DNA of 12,142 bases from Vulcanimicrobiota bacterium (GTDB lineage: Bacteria > Vulcanimicrobiota > Vulcanimicrobiia > Vulcanimicrobiales > Vulcanimicrobiaceae). Of the stretch, positions 1 through 5,221 are shown piece by piece. How positions within the stretch are numbered: the stretch's first letter is position 1; every line of letters begins with the position of its first letter. A program made the position numbers and the translations under genes. Location of the stretch: the NCBI GenBank assembly GCA_019233415.1, contig JAFAMK010000276.1, forward strand, positions 1-12,142, in the 5' to 3' direction. A model generated the notes under the pieces. That model worked only from the letters and a program-made list of their open reading frames with translations. It made no database searches and was not told the origin of the DNA.

Positions 1-201
1 GAAGTGCGGCTTGAGGAACGCGTAGTGATACGTGCGGTCCTGGACGTCGGTGCCTTTCGTCTCGTGCACCTTGATGTTGGTCGTGTAGCTCGGCACCTTC
101 GCCCACGCTTCGAGGAACGCCGCGGCCGGGCCGGCCGGCGCCGCGCCCAGGAGCGCGACGCCGAGGGACAGAGCCGTGAGGGGTGCGATTGCCTTCGTCA
201 T
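1..201 (-). CDS. Secreted LolA-like protein, N-terminal part only
   Basis: Only the first 67 codons are in the window; the gene continues past the left edge. The protein starts with MTK, followed by a hydrophobic stretch rich in Ala and Leu and an Ala/Pro/Gly-rich region ending near residue 28, which reads as a Sec signal peptide. After it comes a segment with AWAKVPSYTTNIKVHE, then a Thr/Gln/Asp-Arg stretch and a Tyr-His-Tyr run ending in LKPHF. This pattern of a Trp/Val/Tyr helix end followed by beta strands resembles the start of the LolA/LppX-like (outer-membrane lipoprotein-sorting) fold, but too little is present to be sure. The ATG overlaps the TGA of the upstream SGNH gene (ATGA), and an AGGGTGA Shine-Dalgarno-like stretch lies just upstream, inside that gene's last codons. 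It is therefore probably translated with the hydrolase and barrel genes. It could equally be an unrelated secreted hypothetical. Confidence 0.7.
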   Translation of the reverse strand, partial: MTKAIAPLTALSLGVALLGAAPAGPAAAFLEAWAKVPSYTTNIKVHETKGTDVQDRTYHYAFLKPHF

Positions 202-1757
202 CGCGTCACCCTGAGGGCCGAGGAGTAGTACGAGTTGCTGCTGCCCATCACATAGGGATCTGTGCCCGCATACGCACCGGGGTTGATGTCCGGGATTCCG
301 AGGCTGTACGCCGAGTTGAGCGTTTGGATGAACGCGTGCGCGATCACCGCGTAGCCCGTATTCGACGGATGGAGCCCGTCCTGGCCGAAGAAACCGCCGC
401 GGTACACGAGGCTGCAGCATGGCGGCGAAGCGCTTACCGGCAGCGCATTTCCATTGGCCTCGGCGGTGGCGAACAGCGTGTGGATGTCGACCAGCGCCGC
501 GCCGGTGTCGGTGACGGCTTGGCCGATCGCGGCGTTGTACTGCACATTGAGCGCCTTCACTTCGTTCGCGACCGGGTCGGCGATGAAGTCGCCGGAGCCG
601 AGCGGCGGTGCGTGCACCGAATTCGGGTTCGTTGGCACAGGAAGCAGTTGGATCTGCGACTGCGCCGCCTGGAGCGTCTTGAAGAGCGCGTTGATCGTGA
701 AGTAGCCGGCCGTACCAAGGCCCGTCTGCGCGATCTCCTGGTTCGCATAGGCGGTCGCGTATGGTGCCGCGAGCGTCGGCGCGAGCAGCGCGGGGACGCC
801 TTGCGCCACGAATCCGCCGGCGATGTACGTCTGCAGCGTCTGCTGCCAGGCCGGCTGCGGGATGAACGTCGCCGCACCCATGACGTCGACCAGGTTCGCG
901 ACCGCGACCTTCGAGCCGGCGCCTTGCAGCTTGCGGATGATCAGGACCATGTCGTCGTGCATCGCCTGCGGCGCCGTCACCGGGGAGAGCCCGCCGGAGA
1001 ACGCGATCTTCAGCAGGTCGTTCGAGCCGAGCCAGACCGTCGCGACCTGCGCGTGCAGCGACGCCGCGGCCTGGACCTGCGAGACGCCCTGGCCGAAACC
1101 GGCGAGGATCGGCCAGAAGTTCTGGCTCTCGCCGTTGACCAGCGTATTCAGCTGGACGAACGAACCCGGCGCGTCGGCCGGCGTGACGTTGCAGTCCCCG
1201 ATCGCGCCGACCATGTAGTAGGCTTCGTGAACCGTCTGGCCGGGAATGCCGACGTCCCACGGGTTCAGCGCCGGGTTCTCGCGCAGCGAGAGCGCCGACG
1301 AGAACTGGTTCGCGGGCAGCTGGTGGCTGTCACACGTGTTGGTAAGCGGCGCCGGGAAGCCTTTCGGCGTCACCGTCGCGCCGAGCATTCCGCCGATCCC
1401 GGGCGGCGTGATCAGCGGGAGCGGCGATTGCGTCGGATCGCCCATCGCGGCCATGCTCACGCCGTTGGCCTGCTGCCATAGGATCGAGAAGAACCCGTGG
1501 ACCTGCGTGCCTTGGGTGAAGAGCAGCTGTCCGGGTACCGCCGGAAGATCGGCGCCCATCAAGCCGCCGGACTGCACGCCGGCGGTGAGGCTGTCGCCGA
1601 CGCCGACGATCGTCAGCTTCGACGCCGTCGCGACGCTGCCGGGATGGCCGACCGGCGGGACGACTTCGGTGAGTTGTTTGGTCGAACCGCCGCCGCTGCA
1701 CGATGCGAGGGCGACGGACGCCGCGAGCGCCGCGGCGAGGCGAAGACGGCCCGTCAC
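198..1757 (-). CDS. SGNH/GDSL-family hydrolase lipoprotein
   Basis: A 519-residue lipoprotein with the SGNH (GDSL) serine esterase/lipase fold. The N-terminus is a short lipoprotein signal with lipobox L17-A-S-C20, followed by a Gly/Ser linker. Block I is VGVGDSLTAG with candidate nucleophile Ser56. A block II-like glycine occurs in GIPGQT near residue 173. Block III is LGSND with Gly244 and Asn246. Block V is DGLHPSNTGY with Asp460 and His463 completing the triad. The family's catalytic core is usually about 200-250 residues, so this member is unusually long, mainly because roughly 190 residues separate blocks I and III. The start is a GTG that overlaps the TGA of the upstream barrel gene (GTGA), with no clear Shine-Dalgarno, so translation is probably coupled. 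It is expected to act as a lipid-anchored ester hydrolase in the periplasm or on the outer membrane. The substrate (lipid, acylated glycan or other ester) cannot be read from the sequence. Confidence 0.9.
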   Translation of the reverse strand: MTGRLRLAAALAASVALASCSGGGSTKQLTEVVPPVGHPGSVATASKLTIVGVGDSLTAGVQSGGLMGADLPAVPGQLLFTQGTQVHGFFSILWQQANGVSMAAMGDPTQSPLPLITPPGIGGMLGATVTPKGFPAPLTNTCDSHQLPANQFSSALSLRENPALNPWDVGIPGQTVHEAYYMVGAIGDCNVTPADAPGSFVQLNTLVNGESQNFWPILAGFGQGVSQVQAAASLHAQVATVWLGSNDLLKIAFSGGLSPVTAPQAMHDDMVLIIRKLQGAGSKVAVANLVDVMGAATFIPQPAWQQTLQTYIAGGFVAQGVPALLAPTLAAPYATAYANQEIAQTGLGTAGYFTINALFKTLQAAQSQIQLLPVPTNPNSVHAPPLGSGDFIADPVANEVKALNVQYNAAIGQAVTDTGAALVDIHTLFATAEANGNALPVSASPPCCSLVYRGGFFGQDGLHPSNTGYAVIAHAFIQTLNSAYSLGIPDINPGAYAGTDPYVMGSSNSYYSSALRVTR

Positions 1758-2908
1758 AGCGGAATCACCGTCGGCGAACCGATGCCGAACTGAACCTGGA
1801 CCTCAGCCGCGTGAAGACCCGCCAGCTGTGGCGCGACCTGACTCGGCGCGCAGGGAAGCCGTTGGCACGTCAAGCTCACGATCCCCCATTGGTGGTTGAA
1901 GTTCGTCGCGCCGCCTTCGAGCACGGTCATCTGCACGAAGGTCTGCTTGGTGAAGTGGTGCGAGAGCCCGTAGATGAACGACGGCGTGTACTCGGGGTAG
2001 GGATCGACCGGGTTGTACTGCACCAGCCGCGAGGGCTGGAAGAAGAACGTCGTCGCCCGGTTCGCACGGTATTCCAGGTACCCGAGCAGGAACGTCTGCG
2101 CGTGGTTCGTCTGGTTGATACCGGCCGGGTGGACGAGCCACTGCGCGGCGACCGTCATCGTCCCGAACATCCTCGGCGTGGCGAGGAACGGCAGGGTGAC
2201 CGGGAGCAGATATTCCTGTTCCGTACGCTGGCGTACACGGACCGGGAACCCGTTGAACTCGACGGTCGCGAAGTCGTCGTGGCCCCCAATCTTCGCCGTA
2301 TGCGTCAAGTAGCTGGGGGTGATCACGATCGGGAGCGGCCCGAGGGTGAACAGGTTCTGAAGACCGATCTGGAAGATCTTGTCCTTAGTCGTGACGTCGA
2401 CGACGCCGGAGTTCGCGGTGCCGAGCGACGTGCCCGGAAGGTTGGTGCCGGGGCCGCTGAAGCCCTGAAGGTACAGCGGCACGTTGACGTTGCTGAAGCC
2501 GACCGGGACTTGCTGAATCTCGTAATAACCCGCCGTTAGGCGCTGGGTCCGCGAGAACGCGTAGCCGAAGCCCGCGTCCACACCGCCCGGGTCGCCGGCG
2601 TTGAAGCCGACGTTGCTGAGCGGGTACGCGAACGAGACGTCTACGTTATAGGTGAAGCCCGGAGGGAGGCCCGGTTTGCGCAGCGGGCGCTGCGGCGTCC
2701 CGGGTGGATTGGCTTGGGCGACGTCTTGCGGGACGTCGCTGGTGTCCTTCAGATCGTGGAGCGCGCGCTTCAGCGATGCGTTGGCGGGTGCGAGGAGACC
2801 AGAGCTCAGGGCGCTGGCTTCCGACACGTCGGCGCTGGCTGACAACGGCGCGAAGACGGCCGCAGCGCACACCAACGCGCACGCGGCCGCCGACAAACGT
2901 CTCATCAT
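1754..2908 (-). CDS. Secreted protein, probable outer-membrane beta-barrel
   Basis: A 384-residue protein I cannot assign to a named family. It opens with MMRRL and a strongly hydrophobic stretch ending in SASA, giving a predicted signal peptide cut near residue 26. A Pro-rich linker follows (about residues 65-85). The rest alternates short polar and aromatic stretches typical of amphipathic strands, for example FTYNVDVSFAYPL, FGYAFSRTQRLTAGYYEI, FLLGYLEYRANRATTFFFQP and FIYGLSHHFTKQTFVQMTV. The end carries AAEVQVQFGIG. It has no transmembrane helix beyond the signal, so an outer-membrane barrel or porin-like protein is the best reading. It is first in a three-gene operon with an SGNH lipoprotein and a LolA-like protein, which suggests an outer-membrane export or lipid-handling role. 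Two ATGs are adjacent at the start; the first is given. An AAGG stretch lies about 10 bases upstream. Confidence 0.8.
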   Translation of the reverse strand: MMRRLSAAACALVCAAAVFAPLSASADVSEASALSSGLLAPANASLKRALHDLKDTSDVPQDVAQANPPGTPQRPLRKPGLPPGFTYNVDVSFAYPLSNVGFNAGDPGGVDAGFGYAFSRTQRLTAGYYEIQQVPVGFSNVNVPLYLQGFSGPGTNLPGTSLGTANSGVVDVTTKDKIFQIGLQNLFTLGPLPIVITPSYLTHTAKIGGHDDFATVEFNGFPVRVRQRTEQEYLLPVTLPFLATPRMFGTMTVAAQWLVHPAGINQTNHAQTFLLGYLEYRANRATTFFFQPSRLVQYNPVDPYPEYTPSFIYGLSHHFTKQTFVQMTVLEGGATNFNHQWGIVSLTCQRLPCAPSQVAPQLAGLHAAEVQVQFGIGSPTVIPL

Positions 2909-3025
2909 CCCGCGGCCTTGCGCGGCGTGGCAAAAGGTTCCTTCGCAGCGAGCGTTCCCCAGCGGCCGGCGTCAAGGGGCCCAGATCACCGTCTCGACGG
3001 CACCGCGGCTCGTTTCTGCTATCGT

Positions 3026-3037
3026 GCGAAATTTCGC
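3026..3037. promoter_or_regulatory. Perfect 12-bp palindrome, possible operator
   Basis: GCGAAATTTCGC is a perfect inverted repeat with an AT core, sitting in the divergent intergenic region about 120 bases upstream of the leftward start codon and about 85 bases upstream of the rightward promoter's -35. Its symmetry is that expected for a dimeric regulator's site. A second, shorter perfect palindrome, GCGCATGCGC, lies at 3045-3054. No regulator is assigned, and GC-rich DNA gives short palindromes by chance, so this is tentative. Confidence 0.3.
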
Positions 3038-3119
3038 CGCGTGAGCGCATGCGCGCACGCGCAACATCGCGCGAAGTCGACGTCGTCGTGTGCGACTCCT
3101 CTCCGTCTCCACCAAAAAG

Positions 3120-3148
3120 TTGCGCGTCAAGGTGAATAGTGGTATAAG
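3120..3148 (+). promoter_or_regulatory. Sigma-70-type promoter for the histone-like gene
   Basis: The -10 element TATAAG (3143-3148) matches five of six consensus positions, and TTGCGC (3120-3125) shares the TTG of the -35. The spacing is exactly 17 bp. This is the clearest promoter-like pattern in the window and stands in locally AT-richer DNA. Transcription would start near 3155, giving a leader of about 80 bases before the ATG at 3236. The -35 is weak. Confidence 0.6.
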
Positions 3149-3158
3149 GGAGGCAACT

Positions 3159-3234
3159 ATCCGGCGGTCGTCCCGCCGGATCTCCGCGCGTCCGTCGGAT
3201 ACCGCGGACGCGGAAAGGATCGGTATCACTACCG
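3159..3234 (+). promoter_or_regulatory. Structured 5' leader with three stem-loops
   Basis: Three perfect inverted repeats follow one another in the leader. First, a 9-bp stem (3159-3167 with 3173-3181, loop TCGTC). Second, an 8-bp stem (3187-3194 with 3205-3212, loop TCGGATACCG). Third, a 5-bp stem (3221-3225 with 3230-3234, loop TCAC). The likely Shine-Dalgarno GGAAAGGA (3212-3219) lies between the second and third stems, 16 bases from the ATG. Folding of the third hairpin would shorten that gap to normal working distance, while the second stem pairs with the first G of the site. This looks like a translational control leader; it does not match a riboswitch class I know. Confidence 0.5.
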
Positions 3235-3235
3235 C

Positions 3236-3583
3236 ATGGCCGCAAAGAAGGCCGCGTCGGGTCGTAAGACGACGCGCAAGAAATCGACTCGGAAAGCCGC
3301 TGGTCGGAAAGCCGCTGGCAAGAAGACCACGACCCGCAAGAAGACCGCGCGCAAGGCCACGACGCGCAAGAAGACCACCCGCAAGGTGACGGCGCGCAAG
3401 AAGACCGCGGGCCGCAAGAAGACCGCGGGCCGCAAGAAGACCACCGGCCGCAAGAAGGCCGCGAAGAAGACCACGGCGCGCAAGACCACGCGCAAGAAGA
3501 CCGCGGGCAAGAAAGTCGTCCGCAAGGCCGGCGCCCGCAAGACCACGCGCCGCAAGGCCACGCGCCGCAAGAAGGCGGCCTAG
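3236..3583 (+). CDS. Histone H1-like Lys/Arg-rich repeat protein
   Basis: A 115-residue protein composed almost only of Lys, Arg, Ala, Thr and Gly, with a few Ser and Val. It has no acidic, aromatic or Cys residue and is therefore extremely basic. It is built from variants of RKKTA, RKTT and RKAAG, including tandem RKAAG (residues 19-28) and RKKTAG/RKKTTG (residues 54-71) units. This is the composition of the C-terminal tail of eukaryotic histone H1 and of bacterial basic proteins such as chlamydial Hc1/Hc2 and AlgP-type tails. Those proteins bind DNA non-specifically and compact the nucleoid; the same role is inferred here. No folded domain such as HU precedes the tail, so the whole protein is probably disordered until bound. 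It has its own promoter, a structured leader and a strong terminator, so it is an independent unit. RNA binding is an alternative. Confidence 0.85.
   Translation: MAAKKAASGRKTTRKKSTRKAAGRKAAGKKTTTRKKTARKATTRKKTTRKVTARKKTAGRKKTAGRKKTTGRKKAAKKTTARKTTRKKTAGKKVVRKAGARKTTRRKATRRKKAA
3290..3319 (+). repeat. Two 15-bp tandem repeats in the histone-like gene
   Basis: Two adjacent units of CGGAAAGCCGCTGGT/C (3290-3304 and 3305-3319) differ at one base and each encode Arg-Lys-Ala-Ala-Gly (residues 19-28). They use CGG and AAA codons, whereas the rest of the gene mostly uses CGC and AAG, so this pair looks like a separate local duplication. Confidence 0.75.
3395..3448 (+). repeat. Three 18-bp tandem repeats in the histone-like gene
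   Basis: Three in-frame units of CGCAAGAAGACCGCGGGC (3395-3412, 3413-3430, 3431-3448). The first two are identical and the third differs in its Ala codon region, encoding RKKTAG, RKKTAG and RKKTTG. Slippage or unequal recombination here would change protein length by six residues without a frameshift. Confidence 0.85.
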
Positions 3584-3605
3584 TCACACCACCCACTGAG
3601 GGGTC

Positions 3606-3647
3606 GGAGGCGCGTCGCGAGGAAGCTCGCGACGCGCTTCTCCTTTT
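3606..3647 (+). terminator. Intrinsic terminator after the histone-like gene
   Basis: A perfect 12-bp stem (3610-3621 with 3626-3637, loop GAAG) is followed by TTCTCCTTTT. The stem can be lengthened through G-T and A-T pairs into the start of the T-rich tract. It lies 26 bases after the histone-like stop codon. In the reverse direction there is no T-tract, so it acts rightwards only. The next gene starts 16 bases after the T-tract, so that gene must depend on read-through or an unseen promoter. Confidence 0.85.
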
Positions 3648-3662
3648 CCGGCACCGCGAAGG

Positions 3663-4358
3663 ATGTATCTGGATCAGTTCCCCGACCTCTCGCGCGCGCG
3701 GCTCGTGCGCGCGCGCTCGCGCGGCGTCGCGATTCGCGACGGCGACCGTGCCGTTGCGGTCGCGTTCGTCGCCGACGGCACGCTGCTCCCCGCCGAAACG
3801 CTGGTCCGCTTCGACGTGACGCGCGGCGAGGATTCGTCGCGCCGGCTCGCCGACGCGTTCGCCGCGACCGGCGCGCGCGCGATCTGGTTCTACGGCGGCG
3901 ACGCCGAGACGCGCCGCGCCGCGGCACTGCTGGAGCTGAATTTTCGCCCGGTCGGCGCGGCGTTCGTCCACCGCATGGATGCCGAGCGCACCGCGCGCAT
4001 CGCGTTCCGGCCGCCCTCGCAGCGCGACCGGATGACGCTGGGCGAGCTGCAGCGCGATCATGCGCCGGCGTTCAAAGCGCCGGTCGCGGAGGTCGGTGAG
4101 GTCCGCGGCGACGCGGTCGGCATCGTGCTGTCCGAGCCGCTCGACCAGACGTGGACCGAGCTGCGTGTCGTCGTGCACCCGCCGCACCGCGGCAACGGCT
4201 ACGGCGCGGCGCTGCTCGCCGCCGCCGCCGACCGCATCGAGGCAACGGGTCGCCACGTCTGCGCCGCCGTCGAGAACGTCGACGGCCGCGAGCGCCGCGC
4301 GCTCGAAGCCGCCGGGTTCCGGCTCACCGACTACTACTTCGTCGCCTCGAAGCGCTGA
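3663..4358 (+). CDS. GNAT-family N-acetyltransferase
   Basis: A 231-residue protein whose C-terminal half is a GCN5-related N-acetyltransferase domain, transferring an acetyl group from acetyl-CoA to an amine. Motif A is visible as LRVVVHPPHRGNGYGAALL, with the acetyl-CoA pyrophosphate-binding loop R176-G-N-G-Y-G181. It is followed by a helix and the typical ending ALEAAGFRLTDYYFVA. The N-terminal half (about 1-120) includes a strand/helix pattern (ALLELNFRPVGAAFVHRM) that may be a degenerate second GNAT domain. The ATG is directly preceded by AAGG, too close to be a good ribosome site, so initiation may be leaderless or the true start may be GTG at 3705. The gene sits just behind the terminator of the lysine-rich histone-like gene and ends tail to tail with the serine hydrolase gene. 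The substrate is unknown: a small molecule, a protein N-terminus or lysines of the neighbour are all possible. Confidence 0.85.
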   Translation: MYLDQFPDLSRARLVRARSRGVAIRDGDRAVAVAFVADGTLLPAETLVRFDVTRGEDSSRRLADAFAATGARAIWFYGGDAETRRAAALLELNFRPVGAAFVHRMDAERTARIAFRPPSQRDRMTLGELQRDHAPAFKAPVAEVGEVRGDAVGIVLSEPLDQTWTELRVVVHPPHRGNGYGAALLAAAADRIEATGRHVCAAVENVDGRERRALEAAGFRLTDYYFVASKR

Positions 4359-4369
4359 GCGCTCAGCGC
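4352..4369. other. 18-bp palindrome over two convergent stop codons
   Basis: GCGCTGAGCGCTCAGCGC is a perfect palindrome that contains the TGA of the acetyltransferase gene (4356-4358) and the TCA (reverse-strand TGA) of the serine hydrolase gene (4363-4365). As RNA it gives a 7-bp stem with a GCGC loop on either strand. No T-tract follows on either side, so it is at best a weak or factor-assisted bidirectional terminator. Confidence 0.5.
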
Positions 4370-5214
4370 AGCAGCTTCTTCAGGAACGCGTCGTGCTTCC
4401 ACGACGACGACTGGCCGAACTTCGCGACGACCGTGTCTTCCGACGGGATCACGTACAGCGCCTGACCGCCCGAGCCGCTCGCGTACGCGATGTCGGGGTG
4501 GTCGTCGAGCGGGCTCAGCCACCAGCACAGGCCGTAGCGCGGGTTCGCGCGCGAACCGACGAAGCAGCGCGCGAGCACGGCTTCCGGCACGATCGCGTGC
4601 GTGCCGAACGCGCCGTGGTCGAGCACGAGTTGCCCGAGCTTGAGCCACTCGCGCGCGACGACGAACGCGCCGGTCGGGAGCGGCTGCGTGTCGTCCTTGA
4701 GCGTGCGCCACGCGCCGACGCGCAGCCCGAGCGGGTCGAGGACGCGCTCGTGCAGGTACGCGTTCGGTGAGAGCCCGCGCGGCGCGAGCTTGCGCGCGAG
4801 GACCGCGCCGAACACCTGGAGCGGAATTCCGCCGTAGGTGAACGTCGCGCCGGGCGGGTCTTTGAGTGCGACCGCTTCGGCGGCGTCGAACGTCGGCACC
4901 GCGCTGCCGAGTCCGTCGAAGCCGATCCCGCTGGTGAGCTGCAGCAGGTCGCGCAGCCTCACGCCGGCTTTTTCGCCGGCCGACCAAGACGCGAGCGTCG
5001 CGCCGACCGGTTCGTCGAGCGCGAGCAGCCCGTCGTGCTCCGCCGCAACCGCGAGCACGCCCCAGAAGCTCTTCGTTCCGCTGTAGAGCGCGTGCGGCTT
5101 CGCCGCGCCGTACCCGCCGCCGTAGCGCTCCGCGACGACCTCGCCGCCACGCTGCACGACGAACGCGTGCAGCGTGTGGCGTTCGGCGTAGTCGAGCGCC
5201 GCGTCGACGTTCAC
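4363..5214 (-). CDS. Serine hydrolase, beta-lactamase/PBP-like fold
   Basis: A 283-residue protein of the class C beta-lactamase-related family (esterases, D-aminopeptidases, low-molecular-weight penicillin-binding proteins). The SxxK motif is S45-G-T-K48 in a typical ALYSGTKSFWG context. It is followed by DEPVGATL and a LRDLLQLTSG stretch characteristic of the family. The second motif, normally Tyr-x-Asn, is Y127-G-G129, so Tyr is kept but Asn is not. The third region reads ASGSGGQALYVIPSED, the family's C-terminal signature. There is no signal peptide, so it is probably cytoplasmic, unlike true beta-lactamases. The start is a GTG 7 bases after the stop of the SIMPL gene, with no clear ribosome site, so coupled translation is likely. 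It is shorter than most relatives (about 350-400 residues) and more likely an esterase or amidase than an antibiotic-resistance enzyme. Confidence 0.88.
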   Translation of the reverse strand: MNVDAALDYAERHTLHAFVVQRGGEVVAERYGGGYGAAKPHALYSGTKSFWGVLAVAAEHDGLLALDEPVGATLASWSAGEKAGVRLRDLLQLTSGIGFDGLGSAVPTFDAAEAVALKDPPGATFTYGGIPLQVFGAVLARKLAPRGLSPNAYLHERVLDPLGLRVGAWRTLKDDTQPLPTGAFVVAREWLKLGQLVLDHGAFGTHAIVPEAVLARCFVGSRANPRYGLCWWLSPLDDHPDIAYASGSGGQALYVIPSEDTVVAKFGQSSSWKHDAFLKKLLR

Positions 5215-5221
5215 GCCACGG

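Larger units (their letters stand above)
2909..3235. other. Divergent intergenic region (327 bp)
   Basis: No gene is supported here; short frames on both strands lack family features and overlap the regulatory elements. The region separates the leftward barrel/SGNH/LolA-like operon from the rightward histone-like gene. It is locally less GC-rich than the coding DNA. It holds two perfect palindromes (3026-3037 and 3045-3054), a good rightward promoter (3120-3148) and a structured leader (3159-3234). For the leftward operon I see only a weak candidate: a TTGACG -35-like hexamer on the minus strand (plus positions 2970-2975) without a convincing -10. Confidence 0.6.

Noticed and set aside
183..1481. 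432-codon plus-strand open frame
   Set aside because: It is antisense to the SGNH lipoprotein gene and its product is Arg/Asp/Val-rich with no domain or signal; this is a high-GC codon-bias shadow.
3229..3570. Minus-strand Val/Leu/Phe-rich frame resembling a membrane protein
   Set aside because: Its hydrophobic repeats are the reverse complement of the AAG/CGC codons of the basic protein, with no ribosome site or family match.
2646..4256. 536-codon minus-strand open frame with Cys/Trp/Ser repeats
   Set aside because: It runs antisense through the histone-like and acetyltransferase genes; the repetitive stretch merely mirrors the Lys/Arg codon repeats.
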